Of a DNA stretch of 64,000 nucleotides, positions 31,604-58,411 are shown one piece after another. Below the pieces are notes generated by a model, which saw only the letters and a program-made list of their open reading frames with translations, did not search any database and was not told the DNA's origin. A program made the position numbers and the translations under genes. The stretch spans positions 24,555,835 to 24,619,834 of the forward strand of contig NC_003076.8 in NCBI RefSeq assembly GCF_000001735.4. The letters are read 5' to 3'. Position 1 is the first letter of the stretch. The number at the start of each line of letters is the position of its first letter. Origin of the DNA: Arabidopsis thaliana. Lineage: Eukaryota; Streptophyta; Magnoliopsida; Brassicales; Brassicaceae.

Positions 31604-33535
31604 TTAGAGCATCAGGAAAGAGCAGAATCCACTCGAAGCGATCAAGAGAAGGCAGATGAACAATTTGCTTGAGTTCTTGAGAGCAAACGCGCTGCTGTCT
31701 GTCGTGTAATCCGGGTTAATCCCTGTCCCAGTGGTGCCTCCTGTGCTATTTCCCCCAAAAACTCCATTGGTTGGGTTCCCTGAATAAGGACTGTTGGTAC
31801 CACTACCAGGAAGTGTGGTGGTCGTTGGGCTGCCTTTTGGATTGGTTGTGCCAGGTGTCACAGTTGTGCTGCCGCTAGAGCCACTGGAAGAAAATAAGAG
31901 TTATATCAGACAATGAAGTTCCAAAACCAGACCAAGTCTTGATGAAAGAGATTGATCTAAAGGAAAGTCTTCAAAGCAAATTCATATTCTATACTCAAAA
32001 AACGCTAACAAAAAGAAGAGTCTCAGTTTCTATTAACTAAAAGGGTCTTTGATGGGTCCAAAAGATTAAAGATTTAGAGTACTATTGCTTAATACGGCCA
32101 TATCAGTCAAGAACATGATCATGCGTTCAAACTGTAATCCAATAAAGCATTTGATTTTGATTATAGATATGACCAAAAGTTTGGTTAAAGAAATAAAGAA
32201 AATTGAGTACTTTTAGGTTCACGTTGAACACTTACAATTAACAGTGTCTTAAAATAAGACTGTTCACAACAGAGTCAAAAAATTTCATTACTTACTCTAT
32301 TTCCTTTAGTCTATTTAAGTAATACTAATGATGCTGTTTTCTATTTTAATTTAAGCTGAATGATGATATCTCTTTCACAACAAAAGTAAACAAGAACAAA
32401 AAAAGTTGTAATTTGGGACCCAAACCAAACTTTAATCTACTTTTTCTCTTTGCCACAAACATAGAAAACAAATTCTTGGTTTTGGTTCCATAAAATGCAA
32501 AACGTTTCTTTCAATTTCTTGATAAGGCCATTTGAATCAGAAGCATACCTGGCACTAGTAGGAAAGGCACAACCTGTATAACCTGTAAAAAACAAACACA
32601 GAAAATGTTAAGCCATTGGTTATTGTCCACAAATTTGAAAACTAGAAATATAGTCTTTATTATGCATTTGGCGTATCCATTTTGTCTCAGAATCTTGAAT
32701 ACCAAAGTCATTCACTAGTGACAAAAATAAAAACCTTCAACTTTCTGTAACTATCAATAATTAGACACCACATGAATCCTAACAAGCACTCCAAAAAGAG
32801 CAAGTTTCTTTAGCATTGGCCTAATGTAATATCAAAGAGCAGAACAAATGAGAATAGTTTAGAGAGACTAACTGGGATCGGAGTTAGTGGGAGTGGCAGT
32901 TCCATCGAAATTACAAGAGCCAGGAGATTGACCCTTCTTTTGGAAGAAGCTATTGACTGCATAGTTGCAATGAGACCTAACATTGTCAGGGTTGAAGCAA
33001 GATTGTTTTGGTTTAGTAGGATTACAATCTGCTCCATTTCCACAAGCATAGTCTAGGGTTGCCTGTAGCACTGTATCACTCAGCCCTGTCTTACACACAC
33101 ACCATGAGGCACCTACAAAGACCACAAGAAAGCCAAAATTAGAAAATAGATAGCTGCATCTTCCTTGTTCTATAATGTGAGAAGCCAACAAGATTTGGGT
33201 AAATCTTGGAATCACCTTTAAAAGGCAAGATTTACAAATATTAGGGTAAAAAAAGTAAGTAGGAAGTTGAGAGACAACAAGCAAATCAGAAGAAGAAAAA
33301 AATCAGTAAAGTTTTCTAGAAATTTGTGAACTATGCCAAGAAAAAACACTTTAAGAACAGAAAACAATTTTTTATTTTTTCATTCTTCAAAGGAACAGAA
33401 CCTTTTTCAGACAAGAGCTAACTAAGAGTGAAAGAGATAAGAAGACTAAGCTAAGAAATCTGAAGAAGAGTGAAAGTTCTTACTAGAATGTCCAGCCAAG
33501 GATAGAAGGAGAAGTGAAAGCACCAGAGCAGCCAT
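31604..33535 (-). CDS. PDCB1: Plasmodesmata callose-binding protein PDCB1 (4 exons, 201 aa)
   Basis: Exons (minus): 33535-33484, 33112-32873, 32582-32549, 31883-31604. The product is 201 aa. The signal peptide is MAALVLSLLLLSLAGHSSA. The X8/CBM43 domain (about 20-105) begins ASWCVCKTGLSDTVLQATLD and has the expected cysteines (CGNGADC, QSCFNPDNVRSHCNYA, GSCNFDG, GCAFPT). A Ser/Thr/Gly/Pro-rich linker follows, and the C-terminus is hydrophobic (SSKLFICLLLIASSGFCSFL), fitting a GPI-anchor signal. PDCB1 binds callose at the neck of plasmodesmata and affects cell-to-cell movement. The 5' UTR carries a GAA/CTT repeat (about 33619-33645). Confidence 0.92.
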
Positions 33536-34377
33536 AGATGCGTTCAGACAAAATGTCACTGTTGTCTTTCTAGAAACAGAGAGAGAAAAGAATGGAGATA
33601 GAGAGATCTCTAGAGCAAGAAGAAGAAGAAGAAGAAGAAGAAGAGAAAGTGGAGAGACACAGAGAGAGATAGAGAGCAAGTAGAGAGAAAGAGGGGTGGT
33701 GAGATGAGAGAGTGGCTACTTGTTCTGTGTCTTCTTGTCTCTTCTCAAAACCCTTTTGAATGCTTTTTTACATCATTAAAGAACTTAGCTCGTGTAGACT
33801 TTTTTTGTACGTATATTTTTAGATTTAAATTAAAGACACATCGTATTATTGGTACTTCAAAATAATTTAAAATGACTTATTGTAAAAGGCAATTTTTTTA
33901 TTTTTTGTGTTGCAGGATGAGATGTGAAAAAGCTGATTCAGAAAATCTTGTTCATGCTTGGGTCAGATTTGAATAATTTGTTTTGCAAAAAAAAGAAATA
34001 ACAATAATTTGTTTACTGTGTATTGGCCATTCTAAATTTTATAAAATCGACATAATTACAGTAAAAAAAAAAGTATAATATTTTGTGTATTTTATTTTTA
34101 ATTGTCTTGTTATTAATTCAAAAAAATTCTCTACCAATAATAATAAAAAAAGAATAATTTAGTCATGGTCCACAACTCCCCATGTAATAAACATAAAACG
34201 ACGTCGATTTCGTGGACCCGTATCTTAGCGGGTCGGTGTACGGGCCTATTTGTTCAAGTATCTAACCGACGCCGTTTTAGAACGCAAGCGATCGCCTTCT
34301 TCCTCGGAGAGCCGACCAGAGGTGAAAACACCACAGAGGAGAAGAATCCTAAACGACACAAGTACAGGGATTTTGTC
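33536..34377. other. Divergent promoter region, PDCB1 / BRR2C
   Basis: The PDCB1 leader (33536-33720) is rich in GA/CT with an AAG repeat. 33780-34140 is AT-rich. 34195-34300 contains a GC-rich patch (AAACGACGTCGATTTCGTGG) near the BRR2C transcription start. A frame in phase with BRR2C is open upstream of its ATG, starting at an ATG at 34165. Confidence 0.55.
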
Positions 34378-47477
<13,100 letters not shown>

Positions 47478-48011
47478 GCCATTAGATGATGGATTGTAGT
47501 AACCCCATATTTTTTTGGAATTTGTTTTATATATTGTCAAAATTTTCTTAAAATTCTGGTTTTTTTTTGTCGTCTTCTTAATGTAAAACCAAATTTTACC
47601 TTACGTTTTGTAATAAAACAGTGTTACAGATCTTTTGAGATACATAAGAAAAATAATGAAGAGCTTAAGGTAAATGTGTTAATTTTACATAACGTTATGT
47701 AGAACAGTGTTACAAAAAAATTGGGCTACATGACTACATAATAAATTAATCAAGAGATTAAAACTAAATGTGTTTACTCTGTGACAGTCTGTTTGGTAAA
47801 TTTGTTTGGGTCAACAAGTTTACGTTATTTTGAACTATCTCCATATCAAATTACCAATTATTCATTACAGTTACAGAAGGGAAATAAAATCCATTATTAC
47901 ATGAATTTAAAAAAATCATGATTCTGTCTTTATTTTGATTAAAACGAGTCTAATTCCAGACTACATTATAACAAATGGACGAAAGGAGAGTGAAAGATTT
48001 GACGAACATGA
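47478..48011. other. Convergent intergenic region, BRR2C / VIP4
   Basis: This holds the 3' UTRs of two convergent genes. A local duplication is visible: aaaacagtgttacagatc (about 47616) and tagaacagtgttacaaaa (about 47699). It is AT-rich and no gene was seen. Confidence 0.55.
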
Positions 48012-51000
48012 TTAATCTTCGTCACTGTCATCAATCACGGCCTTACGACGATGAGTCGGAGCTTTTCTAGGCGGAGACTCCTCCTCGTCAGACTCAATCC
48101 CTTTCCTTTTCCGGCCACTTCCACGGTGATCCTTCTCTGCCCTACCTCCCTGCATAAACCACATTTCACCACACATTACAATCTCAATGAACTTCCTCAT
48201 TGACAACAATAAAAATGGAAGAACATTCTAATTTGCGTACCGCAACCTCTTCCTCTTCTTCATCTTCATCTGAGTATCTGTTAGATTTTCCTCGTTCCTC
48301 TTCATCTTCTTCTGCATCTTCCTCATATTCATCTTCTGAATCCTTGCCCCTTCCACGGGCCGGTGACTTTTCTTCCTCTTCTTCTTCCGTCTCATATTCT
48401 GATTCCTCTCTCTCACTCTCAGAATACTCCATTTGACGTCTTGACGGTCTGGCCGAAGTCATTGAAGACCTCCCCGGAATGCCTTTGTGGCTCTGGTTTT
48501 ACCCCAGTGAGAAGCAGTTGAATATTAGTTCAATTTCTAATGCTTTTTTTGCATTCCGAGATATATGAGTTTTTGTTTTGTTTACCTTCTTGGCGTTTAG
48601 AATCCGGCGTTCCCGTTGCGCTTCAGCTTCGAGATCTTCCTCATAGCCACGGTTTGAGCGGTAATCCTCGTCATCCTGGTTCCAAGAAACAATCAGTCGT
48701 TACTAGTGCAATCTTTGCTTTAGAAAATGGAAGAACCCAATATACACAAACTAATCAAACAGACCTCATCAAGAGCATCTTCCAAGTAGCCAGTGGAAAG
48801 TTGTCTCCTTTCAACAGGAAGTGGATACTTGCGCTTGATTTTCTCCCTCGCCTGACTCAGCTTTGTACTAGCCTTGAGGTTTTGGCTTTCCGCCTTCAGA
48901 ATTTGAGATATTAAATGAGAAAAGTCTACAAACACTGCAATAAAACTATTGTTGGATTGTCTGAGCTCAATTAAGAGGTAACCTTTTCTCTCTTCTCCTT
49001 CTCCCTCTCAGGGTCAATGTCAGTGACACAGTTCTTAACTTTGAAGGCCTTCTTCTGCCTCGATTCAACAATGGCAGTCAAGAGCCTATGGGAATTTGAC
49101 GTCAGCGATGATGGGGTAAATCTCATTTTCTTCAAAATTCTTCCTTGTGATTGAAGGATACCCTACACCAACATCCAAATAAGACAACACTTTGAGATAT
49201 AGCAGAGTTGGAATGCAGGAGACATTTGGTTTCCTAATGAGAAGTTTTGTCATTTAGTATAGAGAATCGTATGGGTGCTCTAAAATGAATCAGTGTATCT
49301 AGGAGGCTGGAGCAACTACAAATTGATCGCTAACTAAGGCAGAAGGAATGACGAAGTAACACCTTTTCATGTTTGATAAAGAGGTGATTCTGGTCTTCTT
49401 TTGCATCTTGTTCAGTTATGTTAAGAACTTCGTTTCCTATCAATAGCTGTAAGCTTCCATCTGACCACCTTACAAACCGAGCATTACTTTCACTCTGCAT
49501 ACGAATATAGAGTGACTTGAGTTTACTACAGCAAAAGTAACGGAAAAAGTAGAAGAAATGTGTGCAATAAGCAACAAAACCAAGAATTCTTGTTTATGGG
49601 CAGATTTCTAATGAAGCCTAAAGAATAAGAAGAACTGTTGAACAGAGATATCATAAAATTTCATCTCCAACTATATGAACACATGTCCGTAGTGAAAAGC
49701 ACAAAGTAAACTAATTCGGAATACATAAATTGCATCAAAAGTATGTACTTATAATACATCATTGCATCAGAAGTACTAGTAATAGGCAAACTACATAGCT
49801 TCATTGCAGGTTTGATGGAAAATTTAAAAGCAGAAAAGCTTTGAAGAAGTGTTCACTTACATATGTTTTGCCATCTCGACTCTTAACAAACCTATGGCGA
49901 ACAATATTATTGTCCAAACGGATACGATTCTTTGCTCCGGGTTCATCTGTCATGAATGTGTCTTCTTCAACGAATGTTTTGGCATCAAAAGGCTTTGGAT
50001 CAATCCCCATGATATTGGAAACTTTTATCATGTTCATCTGAAAAAGATCAAAGAGAAAACGGTATATGAGGAAGCGCAATTTTGCTACAGAACATCTTCA
50101 CTACAGATAGACAACTAGAAAATGGGGTTTCAGATATAAAACAGAATAGCACGCTCATGTACACCAAATGGCCCTTCATGCTAAGTAAATGTAGAAGCAT
50201 GTTTCAGTGCAATGGTTCTCCACATAAAAGACATCAGATACTCACTCTTCGAACCACAATGATATGAGAGATTTTGGTAACTTGGAAATACCAGAAAGGA
50301 AACTATTGATTTGAAGCCATGTCAGCGAATAATCTTTTAGCAACATAAAGCAGGTATACCTTAACGGGGTCACCTGGAGGAGGGCGGAAAGGAACCTCCA
50401 CTTCCAAAGGGGGACCAACTGGCCTCTCCCTGTACCTAGCTTCAACATGTTCAGCTTCTGACTCGTATTGAGGATCTTCTTCAGGGATTATATCATCAAG
50501 CACCATATCATCGGGTCTCAGATCCTTCTCAGAGCCCTCTTCATCTTCGATTGGCGATCTCTACAAAATTAGACATCTCATCATACATACATGCAATTTC
50601 ATATGGTTTCTAAAAGGAAGCAAACACTGGAAAGGAAACAGATATTCTGTAAACTGAAATGTAATATTAGATGCAAGACTCACATGTTCATCCTGCTCAA
50701 CGTCATTCCGAACATATTCTTCTGCGTCTTCATCATCCGAAGATCCGAAAACATTACGAATATTTACGTCTGACTGTGCAACTTGAACCTCTTCCTTCTC
50801 CTCACTAGGTGATCTACCCACCACGCCATATTTCCATGTACAAAAGACAAAGTGATCCATAAGAAATTTGAAAATCCAAGGAACCTCAGAGGACTAGCAA
50901 GTATTATTAAATCCAGAGCACAGAAAAGATCAAAAAGAAGCTATGAAACAGCTAGGAAAAAAAAGAATGGAAAAAGGGGTACCTTGGACTCCTAGTCTGA

Positions 51001-51694
51001 TCAACCTCTTCATCTTCAGACTCATAATGCTTTTCACCAGACCTCTCTGATCCGCTCTCAACAACCTCCTGTCTCCTCTTTTTGGCTACTCTACCCCCAT
51101 GTTCTTCTTCTTTGTTATCACTATCACTATCTCTTGCTTCACTTTCCTCTTGTGGATCAGCCTCCTGTGAACTTTGCTCCCTCTCACCCTCACTTTCTCC
51201 AGGATCAAGTTCTACATCTCCCTGTTCCCCGTCAGACTCAGCTTCAGCTTCTCCGTGAACTTCAACCTCAGCTTCACCTTCTCCTTCAGGCTCCACCCCG
51301 CCCTCAGCCTCATCCTATCAGTGTTTACATTGGAAATTTCAGCCACAATTTCACTGATATCTTAGTCTAGTTGATATTAAGAAGAACTGAAGCTGAATTA
51401 GGCCTAATAAGTTGCATTGGTTCCTGCAATTAACCTAAAACCCTAAATTCAAGCGAGAAGAACTCCAGAAACCATTCGTATTCCAAGGTGTAATTGAAGA
51501 ACAGTGGCAGTGAAAAATACGAAAACTGAAACAATCAATAGTGACGAAACGAAGGAGATAAAGATGGAGAGAGTTACGGAAGCGTAGTTAGGCTGACGAC
51601 GATTGCATTCATGTTCGGATTCGATCTCTTCTTCCTCGGAATTATCTCCGAACAGATTAAGCATCATCTCGGATCTCTTTTCTCCTTTAACCAT
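48012..51694 (-). CDS. VIP4: VIP4, Leo1 subunit of the Paf1 complex (11 exons, 625 aa)
   Basis: Exons (minus): 51694-51578, 51314-50983, 50813-50684, 50560-50360, 50037-49861, 49494-49363, 49162-48983, 48893-48765, 48675-48586, 48492-48241, 48149-48012. All are in phase and the product is 625 aa. The N-terminal ~215 residues and the last ~130 are acidic and charged (EGEGEAEVEVHGEAEAESDG; YETEEEEEEKSPARGRGK). Between them is the Leo1 core (about 240-425: GPPLEVEVPFRPPPGDPVK, GIDPKPFDAKTFVEED, RFVRWSDGSLQLLIGNE). With VIP5, ELF7 and ELF8 (VIP6) it forms Paf1C, which travels with RNA polymerase II and supports H3K4 methylation and FLC expression. The intact core and matched splice sites indicate a working gene. 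Confidence 0.95.
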
Positions 51695-52670
51695 CTTCGC
51701 CTCACTTACTCAAAAGTCACTGCCTCTTAGCTGGTGACGGCGGCTCGTGATCTGAGCTCCGACGAAGGGTTCACTGTTATCGGCCTTTGTTGAAGAAGCT
51801 ATTTTTTTTTCATCTCTACCTCGCGATTTTATGGCATCAGAATTATTATTATTAAAAACAATTGTTACAACTTACAAAGAAAAGGAAATTTTCATCGATA
51901 TATCTTTTTTAACGCATTACCGGATTATTAAAAATCATTTTTTTTACGTGTAACGACGACTAGAGAGGGAAAAAAGATGGGATTTTATGGGCTTTTTTGA
52001 GATTGGAATTCAATATTTTTGGCCCACAAATTTTGGGTTATGGATACCAGTTTCTTTGTGATAGTGAGCTTGTGTTTGCCTTGGCCCCTATGTATATGAA
52101 TGATACAACATCCTTTTAACTGATTCTTTTGGCCCCTATTTTTTTATATTTAATTTATTTTAAAAACTAATTATTAACTTCTTTGATCAAATAACTTGAG
52201 TTGCCAAAATAAATGTTATGTCTTCTTCTAAAACATTGTTGTTGGTTTATAGATTTTATCTGCTTTAGAAATTAACAAGAGACAAAGATTAGGTAAAAGC
52301 ATAACCGACTTGTGTTCTATGAAAACTTAAGTGACAACTAAACATCATGAATATTCAGGAAATCCTGAAAATTTAAACAGAATTATAGTAATTTCTGAAA
52401 AACTCAAGAAATTATGGAATAAAAAGAAAAAAGAAAAAACTATGGACACTTTTAAATTACTCAAACTAGTTTAAGGCTTTTGGAAATTTCACTTTTTGCT
52501 TTTTTTTAACTCGAGAAAATTACAATTTTATGTAGACACATTTTGCTCACAAATGTTTATTTATATATTTTCCATAAATTTATTTTTCAGCCTTTTATCT
52601 ACAAAAATTTATCTTCTAAGAATGTTTTTACCACCAAAAATAATAAATATAAACCACAAAAATAAAATTA

Positions 52671-52708
<38 letters not shown>

Positions 52709-52946
52709 CAATTTTTATCTATGATATCTGGCAGTCGCAGTTGGCTTAAGCCGCCTGGCCGCCTCTGGAGGGACCAAAATAATTCAAATGGTAATTACGT
52801 GCCTTGGCTTCCAACCAACGTTTTTGACTAGGGCTGACTCGGTAGCTTGTTATGTTAGTATAAGAGTTAACTCCATCTGATACTCAGCTGAATAAACTCA
52901 TACGTACAAAGGAATATTATCTAAAAGACGAGAGTACAAGTGAGAA
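51695..52946. promoter_or_regulatory. VIP4 leader, AT-rich spacer and AACT1 promoter
   Basis: The VIP4 leader covers about 51695-51830 (minus). 51840-52690 is AT-rich. A perfect (TA)n microsatellite lies at about 52678-52707. The AACT1-proximal part has CCAACCAAC at 52811-52819, like the MYB-binding AC elements of phenylpropanoid genes, and TTGACT at 52824-52829, a W-box core. These fit a pathogen-induced hydroxycinnamoyl transferase; function was not tested. No clear TATA box was assigned. Confidence 0.45.
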
Positions 52947-54305
52947 ATGGCGTTAAAGGTGATCAAGATCTCCCGAGTCAGCCCTGCAACCGCCTCCGTC
53001 GACCCGCTCATTGTCCCACTCTCGTTCTTTGATTTACAGTGGCTTAAACTCAACCCTACCGAGCAAGTCTTCTTTTACAAACTCACCGAATCATCATCAT
53101 CTCGCGACGTTTTCTACTCCTCCATCCTCCCCAAGCTCGAGCGATCTCTTTCACTCATCCTCACTCACTTTCGCCTATTCACGGGTCACCTTAAGTGGGA
53201 TTCACAAGATCCAAAGCCGCATTTAGTTGTTCTCTCAGGAGACACACTCTCTCTCACAGTGGCTGAGACTGATGCGGATTTCTCACGTATCTCTGGCAGA
53301 GGGCTTCGTCCAGAGCTAGAGTTACGCCCTCTAATACCCGAGCTACCGATTTATTCTGACTCGGGGGCTGTTGTATCTCTGCAAGTCACTTTGTTCCCGA
53401 AACAAGGCTTCTGCATTGGAACCACAGCCCACCATGTCGTCTTGGACGGCAAAACGGCTGAAAAATTTAACAAAGCATGGGCTCACACTTGTAAACATGG
53501 CACCATACCGAAAATTCTACCAACGGTTTTAGATCGTTCTGTCGTCAATGTTCCAGCCGGACTTGAACAAAAGATGCTCGAACTTCTGCCGTATCTTACG
53601 GAGGACGACAAAGAGAACGGAAGAACCCTAAAGCTACCTCCAGTCAAAGAGATTAACGCTAAAGACAACGTCCTCCGAATCACCATCGAGATAAGTCCTG
53701 AAAACATTGAGAAACTCAAGGAGAGAGCCAAGAAAGAGTCAACACGCGCTGAGCTTCACTTGTCAACGTTCGTAGTCACGTTCGCCCATGTGTGGACATG
53801 CATGGTGAAGGCACGTAGTGGTGACCCAAACCGACCGGTTCGTTTCATGTACGCTGCTGATTTTAGGAACCGGTTAGAACCACCAGTCCCTGTGACATAC
53901 TTCGGGACTTGTGTCTTAGCCATGGATTTCTATAAATACAAAGCTAAGGAGTTTATGGGAGAAGATGGATTTGTCAACACCGTCGAGATTCTCAGTGATT
54001 CGGTCAAACGTTTGGCTTCACAAGGGGTAGAGTCAACTTGGAAAGTGTATGAGGAAGGAACAAAGACAATGAAATGGGGTACACAGTTGTTGGTCGTAAA
54101 CGGGTCGAACCAGATTGGGATGTACGAAACGGACTTCGGGTGGGGAAGACCCATTCACACTGAGACAATGTCTATCTACAAGAACGATGAGTTCTCTATG
54201 TCCAAGAGGAGAGATGGTATCGGTGGCGTCGAGATTGGCATCTCTTTGAAGAAACTTGAGATGGATACTTTTCTGTCTTTATTTTACAAATGGATTGGAA
54301 ACTGA
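52947..54305 (+). CDS. AACT1: BAHD acyltransferase AACT1 (agmatine coumaroyltransferase), 452 aa
   Basis: This is a single open frame of 452 codons without intron. BAHD hallmarks are present: HxxxD as H163-V-V-L-D167 (TAHHVVLDGKT), where H163 is the general base, and DFGWG at 396-400. At5g61160 is annotated as anthocyanin 5-aromatic acyltransferase 1 and was reported as agmatine coumaroyltransferase, which transfers p-coumaroyl from its CoA thioester to agmatine. The product, p-coumaroylagmatine, is an antifungal hydroxycinnamic acid amide that DTX18 exports. The enzyme should be cytosolic, as no signal peptide is seen. The start MALKVIKISRVSPATASVDPL is typical for the family. Confidence 0.93.
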   Translation: MALKVIKISRVSPATASVDPLIVPLSFFDLQWLKLNPTEQVFFYKLTESSSSRDVFYSSILPKLERSLSLILTHFRLFTGHLKWDSQDPKPHLVVLSGDTLSLTVAETDADFSRISGRGLRPELELRPLIPELPIYSDSGAVVSLQVTLFPKQGFCIGTTAHHVVLDGKTAEKFNKAWAHTCKHGTIPKILPTVLDRSVVNVPAGLEQKMLELLPYLTEDDKENGRTLKLPPVKEINAKDNVLRITIEISPENIEKLKERAKKESTRAELHLSTFVVTFAHVWTCMVKARSGDPNRPVRFMYAADFRNRLEPPVPVTYFGTCVLAMDFYKYKAKEFMGEDGFVNTVEILSDSVKRLASQGVESTWKVYEEGTKTMKWGTQLLVVNGSNQIGMYETDFGWGRPIHTETMSIYKNDEFSMSKRRDGIGGVEIGISLKKLEMDTFLSLFYKWIGN

Positions 54306-56368
<2,063 letters not shown>

Positions 56369-57032
56369 ATCATAGCGACTGATGGTCAACTCCAAGTTTA
56401 AGGTTTATGTTTGAGATTTAGTAATGGAATGAGTTGCATTTGATGAAAACCAGTAGTAGAATTCCCTCTCATTTTTGTTTTGATGAGTTTTCGTTTACAA
56501 ATTGCCTCTCTTTTTATTCTCAGCGACTTATGGCTTATATATTTGATTTCATCTTTGACCTCCTTTCCTTTCTATTTCATGAAATTAGTTATCAAAATTT
56601 TGATAATGGCTTGTTTAGGTTTTTACATTTAAGCTCCTCGTTCTTCTTCAAAATCAAAGTGTAGAAACAGAGATTACCAATAACTAATTGTGAACGTTTC
56701 AAAGTTTTTAAAATTTCTTGTAAACGGAGGTAACCATTAAAAAACGAATTACATTTATTATTTTGTAATATTCAAAACAAAATCAAAATCTTGAGAATCG
56801 AAACCGTTACGTATACTACAATTTATATGATCACATTTTAAATTTCGAAAATTGAGGGACATTTCAAATTCAAGAAAACATATACTCCACTAATTTAGGG
56901 TGTCTCCGTTAGTTTCTAAAACTCGTTGCCCCTTTTAATTCCAGTTCAAAAGCTCACGCCTCATACACAATCTCTAAACCCTGACCTCCCATTTCAGTTT
57001 CTCTGTTTGAGAACACTTGATTTCTTTTAAAA
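56369..57032. other. Intergenic: RPS19C 3' UTR and promoter of the NYN gene
   Basis: The RPS19C 3' UTR extends to about 56460 or beyond. The remainder is AT-rich. A leader with ttctctaaaccctgacc lies near 56970. No coding exon was recognised. Confidence 0.55.
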
Positions 57033-58411
57033 ATGGCGGCTACAGTAGCAGAGTACGCAACTGCTAAATCATTGGCGTTGCTGGACACAGAGAACCGCGA
57101 GGTTCTCAATAGTTTTGATGCCATTTTTACTCATGGCAACACCGATCAAGTCGCTCCTCTTGATGAGCCTCTGGTCTTTAACCGCTTTGGACTCAGTCAC
57201 ATCTCGGCCAAAGACACCCATCAACCAAAAACGGACGTAGATGAATCAGCGAAGGCGGATTTCGCTGGTGCAAAAACGTCAGTTTGGTGGGACATTGAGA
57301 ACTGCGAGGTTCCAAAGGGTTGTGACCCTCATGGGGTTGCTCAGAGCATTAGATCAGTTCTGTCGAAAAGTAACTTCTGTGGTCCGCTCACTATTTATGC
57401 CTATGGTGACACAAATCAAATCCCTTCCTCTGTACAACAAGCTCTCTCTTCCACCGGCGTATCTCTCAATCACGTCCCTGCCGGTTAATCTCTCTTCTTG
57501 AAACACCTGATTAGCTATAAATTAAAGTATGAATATTTTGGAGTTAGTGAGACCAGTCTTTGCTTTGTAGTCTCTAATGGCTTAATTATTCTCTATGTTC
57601 TTGATGATGGTGAGCATTTAACAGGAGTAAAAGACGGGAGTGACAAGAAGCTCCTTGTAGATATCATGTTGTGGGCAATGGACAACCAAGCTCCTGCTAA
57701 CATAATGCTCATCTCTGGTGATAAAGACTTCTCTTATCTTCTTCACAAACTAGGTATGAAGAGGTATAACATTCTTTTGGCTCGACCTGAGAAAGCTTCA
57801 ACGCCACTCATCGCTGCTGCAAAGACCGTATGGTTATGGACAAGCATTTTTAATGGCGATTGTCCTAACATACCTATTGATCTCACTACTAGACGTCATC
57901 ATCATGATTCTGCCTATGAGGTATCAAGACATTTGGGTCCTAAACAAGCTCAAGGGACCAAGAGGGGCCGGAGTTTTTGTGAATTATGCAATGTTTCTTG
58001 CTCAAACCATGATTTAACCGCTCACCTCTCTGGTAGAAGGCACAGAGCTAACGTAAGCTATACATTTCTTTTTCTTAATGTGTGCTTGAATATTGTCCTC
58101 TCTTTAAGCCTAATCTTGAGTTCACTCTACGGGCATTAGATGTGAGGCACATATATATATATGTTTTATGTTGATATAGTCTTGACAATTGTTGTTGTAC
58201 ATTTTCTCAACTTGTGTAGGTTGAGCTAGTAGCCCGTGGACGCCCTCTTGTCAGTAATTCAACCGAACCAAAGTATGCATGGTGCCGAGTTTGCCGTTTG
58301 CGTTTCCGCAGCCAAGCAAGTTATGAAACACACATCTTAGGGAAAAGCCACCAAGAAAAACTTGAAGACCAAAACGAGCATTCCAAAAAGCGCATCTGCA
58401 GGACCCCCTAA
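57033..58411 (+). CDS. NYN-domain putative RNase with C2H2/U1-like zinc fingers, copy 1 (3 exons, 356 aa)
   Basis: Exons: 57033-57483, 57625-58052, 58220-58411. Junctions are in phase and the product is 356 aa. Residues about 80-230 form a NYN (PIN-like) domain of the MARF1/limkain type. Its acidic residues look intact: D87 (VWWDIENCEVP), D163 (LLVDIMLWAMDN), D183 and D185 (LISGDKDFS). Two zinc fingers follow, CELCNVSCSNHDLTAHLSGRRH and CRVCRLRFRSQASYETHILG..H. These CxxC-x12-H fingers resemble those of RNA-binding U1C/matrin proteins. Genome annotation calls this family putative endonuclease or glycosyl hydrolase; an RNA endonuclease role is my inference. It has 80 more N-terminal residues than copy 2. 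A further zinc-finger exon lies downstream but no donor links it. It probably corresponds to At5g61180. Confidence 0.83.

Noticed and set aside
48200..48462. Ser-rich plus-strand frame at 48.2-48.4 kb
   Set aside because: It is the antisense of the Glu-rich VIP4 tail, where GAA/GAG codons read as TTC/CTC.
52678..52707. (TA)n run as a TATA box for AACT1
   Set aside because: It lies about 240 bp before the start codon and is a simple microsatellite. Its position does not suit a core promoter with a short leader, though this was not tested.
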